Shown: positions 25,773 to 34,503, counted from the stretch's first letter. The stretch is DNA of 45,179 nt from an uncultured Prevotella sp. (GCA_947174835.1 CAMWKM010000005.1:1-45179); one strand, 5' to 3'. Notes: generated from the letters alone by a model not told the origin. Made by a program: numbers and translations.

Positions 25773-26300
25773 ATGAACAACAAAGTATTATTAGACAATC
25801 TACGCTGCATTCCAGATTTTCCTAAGAAAGGTATTAACTTTAGAGACGTAACCACACTTTACAAAAGTGGTGAATGTATGCAAATCATGCTTGACGAACT
25901 GTATGAATTGTACAAGGACAAAGGCATTACGAAGATCGTGGGTATCGAAAGCCGTGGATTTATAATGGCTGCAGCATTGGCCAGCAGATTAGGTTGCGGT
26001 GTAGTATTAGCCAGAAAGCCAGGTAAATTACCCGCAACTGTTGTCAAAGAATCATTCTCAAAGGAATATGGTGTTGATACTATCGAAATGCATATTGATT
26101 CCATCAATGAAGATGATGTAGTACTAATCCACGACGATCTGCTCGCTACCGGTGGTACCGCCAAGGCTGCCTATAAACTTGTACAGCATTTCCACCCGAA
26201 GAAAACTTTCATGAATTTTATTATCGAGATTACAGATGAGGGACTTCACGGCAGAGATTTATTTGAGGGAATAGAGCTGACCACACTGATGACCATCTAA
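25773..26300 (+). CDS. apt: Adenine phosphoribosyltransferase
   Basis: Purine-salvage enzyme converting adenine and PRPP to AMP in the cytoplasm. The 175-residue product has the family's normal length. It starts with LRCIPDFPKKGINFRDVTTLY, typical of Apt. IVGIESRGFIMAAALA is the substrate-loop region, and VVLIHDDLLATGGTAKAA is the PRPP-binding signature. A parS-like palindrome lies on each side of the gene, so it sits inside what is probably part of the centromere region. Confidence 0.97.
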   Translation: MNNKVLLDNLRCIPDFPKKGINFRDVTTLYKSGECMQIMLDELYELYKDKGITKIVGIESRGFIMAAALASRLGCGVVLARKPGKLPATVVKESFSKEYGVDTIEMHIDSINEDDVVLIHDDLLATGGTAKAAYKLVQHFHPKKTFMNFIIEITDEGLHGRDLFEGIELTTLMTI

Positions 26301-26332
26301 AACCTACCCTTCTTTTATGGAAGAGGGATTTA

Positions 26333-26348
26333 AGTTTCACGTGAAACA
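26333..26348. promoter_or_regulatory. parS: parS centromere-like site 2
   Basis: A second AGTTTCACGTGAAACA, identical to site 1 over all 16 bases and 610 bp downstream, lies in the apt-uvrC gap. Two identical near-consensus palindromes so close together, both outside coding sequence, strongly support a parS function. Confidence 0.88.
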
Positions 26349-26379
26349 AAAAGATGAGAAACAGCGATAAACAAAGGAA

Positions 26380-28215
26380 ATGACAAAGGAAGAGAACGAA
26401 AAACGGTTGGCATACCTGAAAAGTATCGTAGCACGACTGCCTGAGAAACCCGGTAGCTATCAGTATTACGATGATACAGGAACCATTATTTATGTAGGAA
26501 AGGCCAAAAACCTTAAATCGAGGGTTTCTTCATATTTCCACACAGAAGTAGATCGTTTTAAGACAAAAGTACTGGTTAGTAAAATTCATAATATTTCCTA
26601 TACAGTAGTCAACACCGAAGAGGATGCTCTACTACTGGAAAACGAACTCATCAAGAAATACAACCCACGTTATAATGTACTACTAAAAGATGGCAAGACC
26701 TACCCATCAATCTGTATAACCAACGAGCTTTTCCCACGTATTTTCAAGACACGCACCATTAACAAGAAATGGGGAACCTACTACGGACCTTATTCCCATA
26801 CCTCCACAATGTATGCCGTACTTGATCTTATCAAAAAACTCTATCATCCAAGAACTTGTCGACAACCTATCACAAAGGAAGGTATCGCTGCAAAAAGATA
26901 TCAAATATGTCTGGAATATCATATCAAGAATTGCGGTGCACCATGCGCGGCCAAACAATCCCATGAGGATTATCAAAAAAACATCCAACAGGCACGTGAG
27001 ATACTGAAAGGCAATACACGTCAGATACTCCGCGAGATGCGTGAAGAAATGCAACTGTTGGCCGAAGAATTACGCTTTGAAGAGGCAGAAGAACTGAAAC
27101 ATAAATATTTGGCCATTGAATCATTTGTCAGCAAAAGTGAAGTAGTCAGTCATACTATTGACAATATTGATGTCTTTTCAATCACCAGTGATGAAAAAAC
27201 AGCATACATCAACTATATCCACGTTTCCAATGGAGCCATCAACCAAAGCTTTACTATTGAGTACAAGAAGAAATTGAGCGAGACAGACGAGGAACTTTTG
27301 CAACTGGGCATCGTGGAATTGCGACAACGATTCAAGAGTGATGCCAAAGAAATTATCGTATCTCAGGAAGTTGATGTAGAACTCGAAAATACAACCTTCA
27401 CTATCCCCCAAAGAGGTGATAAAAAAACTCTACTCGACCTATCAATCATGAATGGGAAACAATATAAATTCGACCGTCTGAAACAAGCAGAAAAACTAAA
27501 TCCTGAACAGAAACAGGTACGACTGATGAAGGAACTACAGGAAAAACTGGGTCTACCTAAATTACCTTACCAGATTGAGTGTTTCGATAATTCAAATATC
27601 TCTGGCACGGACGCTGTAGCCGCCTGTGTAGTCTTTAAGAAAATGAAGCCTTCGAAACGTGACTATAAACGCTACAACATTAAAACTGTTGTAGGATCTG
27701 ATGACTATGCCTCAATGAAAGAAGTTGTACATCGTCGATACACACGACTACTGGAGGAAAAGGAACCCCTACCCGATCTCATCGTAGCTGATGGAGGAAA
27801 AGGACAAATGGAAGTCATAAGAGAAGTTATTCAGGACGAACTAAACCTAAATATCCCTATCGCAGGTCTGGCTAAAGACAATCGCCATCGCACTAATGAA
27901 CTGCTCTATGGCTTTCCACCAAAAATTATCGGAGTAAAGACAGATTCGGAACTTTTCCATATACTGACACAATTACAAGATGAGGTTCACCGCTTTGCCA
28001 TCACTTTTCATCGAGAGAAGCGCTCTAAACGTGCTTTACATTCCGAACTTGACAGCATTCCAGGGATTGGACCAAAAACGCATGATAAACTTATAAATGG
28101 CTTTAAATCAGTTCGTAGGATTAAGGAGACAACACTGGAGGAATTGACTAGTATTGTAGGACCAGCGAAAGCAGAAATTGTGTATCAGTATTTTCGCAAT
28201 CGCGAGGATTCTTAA
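26380..28215 (+). CDS. uvrC: Excinuclease ABC subunit C
   Basis: Nuclease of UvrABC nucleotide-excision repair that cuts DNA on both sides of a lesion. The 611-residue product has the N-terminal GIY-YIG domain (GSYQYYDDTGTIIYVGKAKNLKSRVSSYF), which makes the 3' cut. A UVR motif for UvrB contact is in LAEELRFEEAEELKHKY. The RNase H-like domain (ECFDNSNISGTDAVAACVVF, PDLIVADGGKGQ) makes the 5' cut. A C-terminal helix-hairpin-helix pair is LDSIPGIGPKTHDKL and SIVGPAKAEIVYQYF. Length is normal. It follows the second parS site by 31 nt. Confidence 0.97.
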   Translation: MTKEENEKRLAYLKSIVARLPEKPGSYQYYDDTGTIIYVGKAKNLKSRVSSYFHTEVDRFKTKVLVSKIHNISYTVVNTEEDALLLENELIKKYNPRYNVLLKDGKTYPSICITNELFPRIFKTRTINKKWGTYYGPYSHTSTMYAVLDLIKKLYHPRTCRQPITKEGIAAKRYQICLEYHIKNCGAPCAAKQSHEDYQKNIQQAREILKGNTRQILREMREEMQLLAEELRFEEAEELKHKYLAIESFVSKSEVVSHTIDNIDVFSITSDEKTAYINYIHVSNGAINQSFTIEYKKKLSETDEELLQLGIVELRQRFKSDAKEIIVSQEVDVELENTTFTIPQRGDKKTLLDLSIMNGKQYKFDRLKQAEKLNPEQKQVRLMKELQEKLGLPKLPYQIECFDNSNISGTDAVAACVVFKKMKPSKRDYKRYNIKTVVGSDDYASMKEVVHRRYTRLLEEKEPLPDLIVADGGKGQMEVIREVIQDELNLNIPIAGLAKDNRHRTNELLYGFPPKIIGVKTDSELFHILTQLQDEVHRFAITFHREKRSKRALHSELDSIPGIGPKTHDKLINGFKSVRRIKETTLEELTSIVGPAKAEIVYQYFRNREDS

Positions 28216-28282
28216 ATAACCCAACCACCATCGATACACTGTACACACTCTTATACAATACACAGAATTAAAAACAAAATTA

Positions 28283-28314
28283 TTTGGAACTTAGAAAATA
28301 AATGTGTATCTTTG
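28283..28314 (+). promoter_or_regulatory. Full -33/-7 promoter of dtd-mazG-deoC
   Basis: TTTG (28283-28286), 20 nt, then TATCTTTG (28307-28314) match the Bacteroidetes promoter consensus. The -7 box ends 16 nt before the dtd ATG at 28331, which confirms that start over the ORF-track start at 28304. Confidence 0.72.
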
Positions 28315-28330
28315 CCGAAAATTCAAAAGA

Positions 28331-28783
28331 ATGAGAGCTGTCATACAAAGGGTCAGTCATGCCAGTGTTACTATTAAGGGCATTGTAAAGAGCAGCATCG
28401 GAGCGGGATTTCTGGTCTTGTTAGGTATCTGCGAGGAAGACACTACTGAAGATGTAGACTGGCTGGTCAGAAAAATTATTGGCTTACGTGTGTTCGATGA
28501 TGAAAACCATGTAATGAACCTTCCCATCGCTGACATCAATGGAGAGATTCTTATTATCTCACAATTCACATTGTTTGCGAGCTATAAGAAAGGTAACCGT
28601 CCTTCCTGGCTGAAAGCAGCTAAACACGAAATCAGCGTGCCACTCTACAAGGCTTTTTGTACCAAATTAAGTGATGCCCTTGGCAAACCTGTTGGTACAG
28701 GTGAATTTGGTGCAGATATGAAGGTAGAATTACTAAATGATGGACCTGTAACTATCTGTATGGATACTAAAAACAAAGAATAG
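28331..28783 (+). CDS. dtd: D-aminoacyl-tRNA deacylase
   Basis: Proofreading enzyme that removes D-amino acids (and glycine from tRNA-Ala) from mischarged tRNAs. The 150-residue product begins MRAVIQRVSHASVTIKG. It has the signature SQFTLFASYKKGNRPSW, and near the end GTGEFGADMKVELLNDGPVTI, which carries the cross-subunit Gly-Pro-type motif region of the DTD fold. The start at 28331 is chosen because the track's earlier ATG falls before the promoter box. It is followed after 1 nt by the MazG-like gene, so the two are translationally linked. Confidence 0.96.
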   Translation: MRAVIQRVSHASVTIKGIVKSSIGAGFLVLLGICEEDTTEDVDWLVRKIIGLRVFDDENHVMNLPIADINGEILIISQFTLFASYKKGNRPSWLKAAKHEISVPLYKAFCTKLSDALGKPVGTGEFGADMKVELLNDGPVTICMDTKNKE

Positions 28784-28784
28784 A

Positions 28785-29111
28785 ATGACAATAGAAGAAG
28801 CACAACAGTCTGTTGATCAATGGATTAAAAAATATGGCGTGCGCTATTTTTCAGAACTGACAAATATGACCGTCCTGACGGAGGAAGTAGGAGAACTGGC
28901 TCGCATAATGGCTCGTAAATATGGCGATCAAAGTTTTAAATCTGGCGAAACAGAAAACTTGGGCGATGAGATGGCCGACATACTATGGGTGCTTATCTGT
29001 CTGGCCAATCAGACTGGCGTTAACCTAACAGAGGAATTTAAGAAAAATCTTGAAAAAAAGACTAATAGAGATTCATTAAGACATATCGCTAATCCTAAAC
29101 TAAAAGCATAA
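28785..29111 (+). CDS. MazG-like nucleotide pyrophosphohydrolase
   Basis: A 108-residue all-alpha NTP pyrophosphatase of the MazG/dUTPase-like superfamily, probably a house-cleaning enzyme that hydrolyses a (d)NTP to the monophosphate. The metal-binding ExxE motif is TVLTEEVGELARIMAR, and the second acidic pair is GDEMADILWVLICLANQ. These are the residues needed for Mg-dependent activity. Length fits a single-domain MazG-like protein such as YpjD. The gene sits between dtd (1 nt gap) and deoC (6 nt gap), suggesting a three-gene operon. The actual nucleotide substrate cannot be told. Confidence 0.9.
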   Translation: MTIEEAQQSVDQWIKKYGVRYFSELTNMTVLTEEVGELARIMARKYGDQSFKSGETENLGDEMADILWVLICLANQTGVNLTEEFKKNLEKKTNRDSLRHIANPKLKA

Positions 29112-29117
29112 GAAACT

Positions 29118-30008
29118 ATGGCAGAAATAAACAAAATTGAGCAAGTGCTCAGCAAATACAACCTCAACATTACTGACGAGGAAGTAAAGGAAGCTGTTAA
29201 AAGAATTATCACAGAAAAAGTACATGAGAACGATACACCTGAGGTAAAGAAATTCCTAATGGGCAGTGTAGAACTGACTACTTTAAAAACTACCGACTCT
29301 GATGAGAGCGTACTGGCTTTCACAGAAAAAGTAAATCAGTTCGACGAAGCCTACCCTACTCTACCTCATGTAGCTACCATCTGTGTCTATCCCAAATTTG
29401 CTAAAATTGTGAGCGAAACCCTCGAAGTTGACGGTATTGAAATTGCCTGTGTATCAGGTAGTTTTCCAAGTAGTCAGTCACTTATCGAGGTAAAAACGGT
29501 TGAAACATCATTAGCCATCAAAGACGGTGCTACAGAAATTGATATCGTAATGCCTGTAGGCTCTTTCCTCTCTGGCGATTACGACACTGTGGTTGACGAG
29601 ATTCAACAACAAAAAGAAGCTTGCGGTAACCACGATATGAAAGTCATTTTAGAGACGGGATGCCTAAAGACAGCCAAAAACATTAAAATAGCCTCTATTC
29701 TGTCTATGTACGCAGGCGGTGACTATATTAAAACTTCAACTGGTAAACTGGAGCCAGCTGCTACACCAGAAGCTGCTTACGTAATGTGTCAAGCTATTAA
29801 AGAATATTACGATCAGACGGGTATTATGATTGGTTTTAAACCCGCTGGCGGCCTAAATACAGTAATGGATGCATTGATTTACTATACCATTGTGAAAGAG
29901 ATTTTGGGCGAAAAATGGTTGACCAACAAATATCTAAGGCTGGGCACTAGTCGACTGGCTAACCTCTTATTGAGCGAGGTAATTGGAAAAGAAGTAAAGT
30001 TTTTCTAA
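29118..30008 (+). CDS. deoC: Deoxyribose-phosphate aldolase
   Basis: Class I aldolase splitting 2-deoxyribose-5-phosphate into glyceraldehyde-3-phosphate and acetaldehyde in deoxynucleoside breakdown. The 296-residue product is longer than the roughly 220-260 of well-known DeoC because of an N-terminal extension. VATICVYPKFAKIVSETL is the first barrel strand region, EIDIVMPVGSFLSGDYD is typical, and the Schiff-base lysine is in GGDYIKTSTGKLEP. GIMIGFKPAGGLNT includes the second conserved lysine. The stop codon overlaps a strong terminator stem. Confidence 0.94.
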   Translation: MAEINKIEQVLSKYNLNITDEEVKEAVKRIITEKVHENDTPEVKKFLMGSVELTTLKTTDSDESVLAFTEKVNQFDEAYPTLPHVATICVYPKFAKIVSETLEVDGIEIACVSGSFPSSQSLIEVKTVETSLAIKDGATEIDIVMPVGSFLSGDYDTVVDEIQQQKEACGNHDMKVILETGCLKTAKNIKIASILSMYAGGDYIKTSTGKLEPAATPEAAYVMCQAIKEYYDQTGIMIGFKPAGGLNTVMDALIYYTIVKEILGEKWLTNKYLRLGTSRLANLLLSEVIGKEVKFF

Positions 30009-30048
30009 ATAAATGAGGTGAGCGGAATTCCGTTCACCTCATTTATTT
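30007..30048. terminator. Bidirectional terminator overlapping two stop codons
   Basis: AAATAAATGAGGTGAGCGG (30007-30025) pairs with CCGTTCACCTCATTTATTT (30030-30048), giving an 18-19 bp stem with one G-T pair and a 4-nt loop. A/T tracts at both ends make it work in both directions. It contains part of the deoC stop and the stop of the convergent membrane-protein gene. Confidence 0.88.
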
Positions 30049-30666
30049 CAATTCCTCTATTGCATTAACATCACCCGTTGATGCACTAATACGACCTACT
30101 GTGTCATCGCTTCCTATAGCCAACAAAACGAAAAGCACAAAACAGAACATCGTCAATACCAACTTGCCTGTACTAGTACGTCGTCGTTCTACCCTATCTA
30201 CATATCTAAAACCTGTATAATGAATAAAATAGACATACAGAAAACCACAAATAATAGCCAACACGTAGGCCATCACGTCTGAAGGGTCATAGGTACCATG
30301 CATAATGCCTAACCCTTGCAGAAATTCATGAGGTATACAAATGAAAGGCATCACAAGAATAAACATCCAGCAATCACGGATCTTAAAATTCCAAATGCAG
30401 CCAATCAGAATGCTGTAGGCAAAAAGCCAAATGCCATCAGGCAAGTTATATAGCACCCATCCAGGCACACGGGCAGGATTATGTTGCAAGTCTTCCAGAT
30501 AGTCAAGCAGGCCAAAAACTTTAAACCAATGGAACATTTTTAAAGTATCTGGACGGAATGAAATATACATCAATCCACACATCAAAATGCACAACAGCGC
30601 AAGAGTTATAGTGCCAGTTTTCAAAAATATTCGTTTCTTACTTTCCGCCATAACTACTGAAAACAT
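30043..30666 (-). CDS. Multi-pass membrane protein, possibly VanZ-like
   Basis: A 207-residue protein with about five hydrophobic segments: TGTITLALLCILMCGLMYISF, IWLFAYSILIGCIW, WMFILVMPFICIPHEFL, SDVMAYVLAIICGFLYVYFI and LVLTMFCFVLFVLLAIG. The piece QGLGIMHGTYDPSDVMAYVLAIICG has the spacing of VanZ-like domains, but the match is weak and I do not assign a function. The start used overlaps the upstream stop as TAATG, which suggests coupling to the polyprenyl synthase gene; MAESKK at 30651 is an equally possible start. It ends in a bidirectional terminator shared with deoC. Confidence 0.7.
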   Translation of the reverse strand: MFSVVMAESKKRIFLKTGTITLALLCILMCGLMYISFRPDTLKMFHWFKVFGLLDYLEDLQHNPARVPGWVLYNLPDGIWLFAYSILIGCIWNFKIRDCWMFILVMPFICIPHEFLQGLGIMHGTYDPSDVMAYVLAIICGFLYVYFIHYTGFRYVDRVERRRTSTGKLVLTMFCFVLFVLLAIGSDDTVGRISASTGDVNAIEELK

Positions 30667-31643
30667 TACTTATTGCGTTTGATGACATAATTAAGATAGG
30701 CTATCAACGATTGACGGATTGCACTGTCGCATACTGAATCATCAATATATTTTAAGGCTTTTGTATGAAAATCTTCCATACGTTTCTCAGCATAACTGAT
30801 ACCACCCTGTTGTTTCGTAAATTCAACTAATACAGCTATTTCATCACTATTGATAGTACCTGCCTTTACCTTTTTAGCTAAATTGAGCATCGACTCATTG
30901 GGTGCATGATTCAATGCATAGATGACAGGAAGCGTCAGTTTACCCTCAGCCATATCGTTGCCTGTGGGCTTACCGATCTCTTTTGAGTCATAATAATCAA
31001 AGATATCATCACGAATTTGGAACATAATACCCAAATTCTGACCAAATTGACTGACACGCTCGACCTCCACATCTGAAGCACCAGCCGACAATGCACCAAT
31101 AGCGGCACACGACTCAAAGAGAACAGCTGTTTTTTGTTTGATCACCTCATAATAAATCTCTTCAGAAATTTCCTTATTACTGATATTCCACAACTGCAGC
31201 AACTCTCCGGAAGCCAACATCCGTCCTAACTTAGCCAGATTCTCAACAATACGCTGATCGTTCGTGTAAGATACATGGAGTAAGGCGGTAGAAAGAATAA
31301 AGTCCCCCACCAACACGGCCGTTTTGTTATTATAAGTTGCATTCACTGAGGCCTGACCACGACGCTCCTCACTCTCATCAACCACATCATCATGAACTAA
31401 CGAAGCCGTATGCAGCAATTCCAAACCAATAGCCGCATTCTGTGTCACGCGTGTTACACCACCATGGCTTTTGGCAATGAGCAACGTCAAAATAGGACGC
31501 ATACGCTTTCCACCTCGTTGACGAATATGTGTCAACACCTCAGAAAGCAGCCTATCACCATGAGTCAATGACTGACTAAACAAATCTGTAAACTCGCTAA
31601 ATTCACGTTCTATAGGGCGTTTTATAAGCGACAATTGATCCAT
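30666..31643 (-). CDS. Polyprenyl (octaprenyl-type) diphosphate synthase
   Basis: Trans-isoprenyl diphosphate synthase that extends FPP with IPP units, probably making the side chain of menaquinone. The 325-residue all-alpha protein has the first Asp-rich motif LVHDDVVDESEERRG (DDxxD) and the second QIRDDIFDYYD (DDxxD), plus GGKRMRPILTLL near the N-terminus for IPP binding. The residue before the first motif region (ELLHTASLVHDD) fits long-chain synthases, but exact product length is not certain. It diverges from polA and is followed on the same strand by the membrane-protein gene with a TAATG junction. Confidence 0.92.
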   Translation of the reverse strand: MDQLSLIKRPIEREFSEFTDLFSQSLTHGDRLLSEVLTHIRQRGGKRMRPILTLLIAKSHGGVTRVTQNAAIGLELLHTASLVHDDVVDESEERRGQASVNATYNNKTAVLVGDFILSTALLHVSYTNDQRIVENLAKLGRMLASGELLQLWNISNKEISEEIYYEVIKQKTAVLFESCAAIGALSAGASDVEVERVSQFGQNLGIMFQIRDDIFDYYDSKEIGKPTGNDMAEGKLTLPVIYALNHAPNESMLNLAKKVKAGTINSDEIAVLVEFTKQQGGISYAEKRMEDFHTKALKYIDDSVCDSAIRQSLIAYLNYVIKRNK

Positions 31644-31660
31644 TTCTCAGAATTTTGTTA

Positions 31661-31668
31661 CAAAAGTA
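31661..31668 (-). promoter_or_regulatory. -7 promoter box for the polyprenyl synthase gene
   Basis: Minus-strand TACTTTTG fits TAnnTTTG, 17 nt upstream of the start at 31643. A 14-bp palindrome AATATCGCGATATT (31674-31687) lies just upstream between it and the polA start. Confidence 0.55.
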
Positions 31669-31701
31669 GTGAAAATATCGCGATATTGGAAAAAAATTTA
31701 G

Positions 31702-31709
31702 TAATTTTA
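31702..31709 (+). promoter_or_regulatory. Weak -7 promoter box for polA
   Basis: TAATTTTA differs from TAnnTTTG only in the last base and is 21 nt before the polA ATG. It is the best promoter candidate in this short divergent region. Confidence 0.35.
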
Positions 31710-31730
31710 CACGAAAATTTTAAAATTAGT

Positions 31731-34499
31731 ATGGATAAACTCTTTTTGCTGGACGCTTACGCCTTGATTTACAGGTCGTACTATGCTTTTATCAAGAACC
31801 CACGGATCAACTCGAAGGGACTCAACACATCGGCCATCATCGGTTTTATCAATACCCTTCAAGAAGTTATCGAAAAGGAACAACCAAAGTATTTAGGTGT
31901 AGCTTTTGATCCACACGGACCTACTTTTAGAAGTGAGCAGTTCTCTGCTTATAAGGCTCAACGCGAGACTACGCCAGAGGATATCCGTAAGGCTATTCCC
32001 ATCATCAAGAATTTGTTGCAAGCCTACCAGATTCCTGTATTACAAGTAGATGGCTTTGAGGCCGACGACGTAATTGGCACACTGGCCAAAAAAGCAGATT
32101 CCATTGGCGGCATTGAGGTTTATATGCTAACGCCAGATAAGGATTATGGTCAATTAGTCGGTGACCATATAAAAATCTATCGTCCTCGTCATGGTGGCGG
32201 CTATGAAGTAATGGGAATTTATGAAGTGTGTGACAAATACGGTATCACTACCCCACCCCAAGTCATTGACTTACTTGCACTCATGGGTGATTCAGCTGAT
32301 AACTTCCCGGGGTGTCCTGGTATTGGTGAAAAAACGGCAACCAAATTAATTAGCGAATTCAACACCGTTGATGAACTCCTAAAACGAACAAATGAACTAA
32401 AAGGAGCCCTCAAGACAAAAGTGGAAGAACACATTGAAGACATACGTATGTCATACTTCCTTGCTACTATCCGAACAGATGTACCCATCAACCTCAATCT
32501 CAATGAACTGATCATGAAAGAGCCAAACGAGGAAAAACTCGCGGAACTCTTCACTGAACTGGAATTTAAAACACTAAGTAATCGAATTCTTAAAAAAACA
32601 GAAAAGAAACCAAAAACAGATAATTATCAACTTTCTCTCTTTGAAGAATTTACAGACGATGGGGCAATTAAACCAAAATTTTCAAATTTTGATACTATTA
32701 AAACGGTACATCACGATTATAAACTCATTGAAAATAAGGAAGATTTACGAAAATTATATGATTTTTTTAAAACAAAAGATTTTCTTGTTTTAGATACAGA
32801 AACTACTTCTACGCAAGCTATAGATGCTGAATTAGTAGGTTTAAGCTTTTCTGTGGAAGAACATCAAGCTTTTTACGTACCTATTCCTGCAAATTACAAA
32901 GAAGCATTACAAATTGTTAATATATTTAAACCACTCTATGAAGATCCTTCTATTTTAAAAATTGGACAAAACTTAAAATATGATTTAGAAGTTTTAAGAA
33001 ATTACAACATTCGATTACAAGGCCCGATGTGGGACACCATGATTGCCCATTACCTGATACAACCCGAATTGCATCACAATATGGACTATATGGCTGAAAT
33101 CTACCTAAACTACCAAACAGTACACATCGATGAACTTATTGGTCCAAAAGGCAAAAACCAAAAATCGATGCGTGACCTCTCCCCTACTGAGGTCTATGAA
33201 TATGCCTGCGAGGATGCTGACATCACATTACAATTAAAAAATAAATTGGAACCAGAACTGAAAAAGCATGAGTGCGAAAAGTTGTTCTACGATATTGAGA
33301 TGCCACTGATGCCTGTGCTGGCCGAGATGGAAATAAATGGTGTCTGTCTGGATACAGAATCACTGAATGAAACGTCAAATATTCTAACAAACCGTATAAA
33401 TGAAATAGAAACTCGTATCTACGAATTAGCCGGACAATCATTTAATATCGCATCACCTAAACAAGTGGGAGAAATTCTATTTGATAAACTCAAGATTATA
33501 GAAAAACCAAAAAAAACTAAAAAAGGTCAATACATAACCAGTGAAGAAGTACTCCAACAACTGAAAAATAAGCATAAAATAATAAATAAAATATTGGAAT
33601 ACAGAGGATTAAAAAAACTTATCGGCACCTATATAGATGCACTTCCAAAACTAATCAATCCGCGAACAGGACATATACACACCTCATTTAACCAAACTAT
33701 TACAGCTACTGGCCGACTTTCTTCCTCTGACCCTAACCTGCAGAATATACCTATCAGAGGTGAAGATGGAAAAGAAATTCGAAAAGCCTTTATTCCTGAA
33801 CCAGAATGTCTGTTTTTTTCAGTAGATTATAGTCAGATAGAACTACGCGTCATGGCTCATCTATCGCAAGACGAAAATATGATTCGTGTATTCCAAGAAG
33901 GACACGATCTTCACACTGCTACAGCGGCTAACATTTACAAGAAACCTATTGAAGAAGTGACGCGTGATGAGCGCACCAAATCAAAGCGAGCTAACTTTGG
34001 TATTATCTATGGCATTACAATCTTTGGACTTGCCGAACGTTTAGATATCCCGCGTGAAGAAGCCAAGATGCTCATTGATGGCTATTTTCAAACCTTCCCA
34101 CAGGTACGCGACTATATGGAACGATCAAAGCAAATTGCACGTGAAAAAGGATATGTCACTACCCTTTTTGGACGTCGGCGTTATCTGCCTGATATCAATT
34201 CACAAAATGCCACTGTGCGAGGTTTTGCTGAACGAAACGCCATCAATGCACCAATCCAAGGCACAGCAGCAGACATTATTAAAATAGCTATGATTCGCAT
34301 CTTCCAACGGTTTCAAAAAGAAGGTATAAAAAGTAAGATGATTTTACAGGTACACGATGAACTAAATTTCTCAGTCTATCCTGAAGAGAAAGAAAAAGTT
34401 GAGCAAATTGTATTGGAAGAAATGCAGAATGCCTTTGTGATGAAAGTACCCCTTATTGCCGACTCAGGCTTTGGCAGCAATTGGCTGGAAGCACACTAA
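31731..34499 (+). CDS. polA: DNA polymerase I
   Basis: Repair and Okazaki-maturation polymerase, 922 residues. The N-terminal 5'-3' exonuclease starts MDKLFLLDAYALIYRSYYAF and includes GFEADDVIGTLAKKAD and MGDSADNFPGCPGIGEKTA. The middle 3'-5' proofreading domain keeps its acidic residues: D355 and E357 in VLDTET, GQNLKYDLEVL, and YACEDAD. The polymerase has motif A DYSQIELRVMA (D699), motif B KRANFGIIYGITIFGLA and motif C VHDEL (D876). The linker between the 5' exonuclease and proofreading domains contains QLSLF (residues 300-304), a beta-clamp-binding consensus. The track start is upstream of the likely promoter, so ATG 31731 is used. An A/T-rich patch covers the linker. Confidence 0.97.
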   Translation: MDKLFLLDAYALIYRSYYAFIKNPRINSKGLNTSAIIGFINTLQEVIEKEQPKYLGVAFDPHGPTFRSEQFSAYKAQRETTPEDIRKAIPIIKNLLQAYQIPVLQVDGFEADDVIGTLAKKADSIGGIEVYMLTPDKDYGQLVGDHIKIYRPRHGGGYEVMGIYEVCDKYGITTPPQVIDLLALMGDSADNFPGCPGIGEKTATKLISEFNTVDELLKRTNELKGALKTKVEEHIEDIRMSYFLATIRTDVPINLNLNELIMKEPNEEKLAELFTELEFKTLSNRILKKTEKKPKTDNYQLSLFEEFTDDGAIKPKFSNFDTIKTVHHDYKLIENKEDLRKLYDFFKTKDFLVLDTETTSTQAIDAELVGLSFSVEEHQAFYVPIPANYKEALQIVNIFKPLYEDPSILKIGQNLKYDLEVLRNYNIRLQGPMWDTMIAHYLIQPELHHNMDYMAEIYLNYQTVHIDELIGPKGKNQKSMRDLSPTEVYEYACEDADITLQLKNKLEPELKKHECEKLFYDIEMPLMPVLAEMEINGVCLDTESLNETSNILTNRINEIETRIYELAGQSFNIASPKQVGEILFDKLKIIEKPKKTKKGQYITSEEVLQQLKNKHKIINKILEYRGLKKLIGTYIDALPKLINPRTGHIHTSFNQTITATGRLSSSDPNLQNIPIRGEDGKEIRKAFIPEPECLFFSVDYSQIELRVMAHLSQDENMIRVFQEGHDLHTATAANIYKKPIEEVTRDERTKSKRANFGIIYGITIFGLAERLDIPREEAKMLIDGYFQTFPQVRDYMERSKQIAREKGYVTTLFGRRRYLPDINSQNATVRGFAERNAINAPIQGTAADIIKIAMIRIFQRFQKEGIKSKMILQVHDELNFSVYPEEKEKVEQIVLEEMQNAFVMKVPLIADSGFGSNWLEAH

Positions 34500-34503
34500 A
34501 CTT

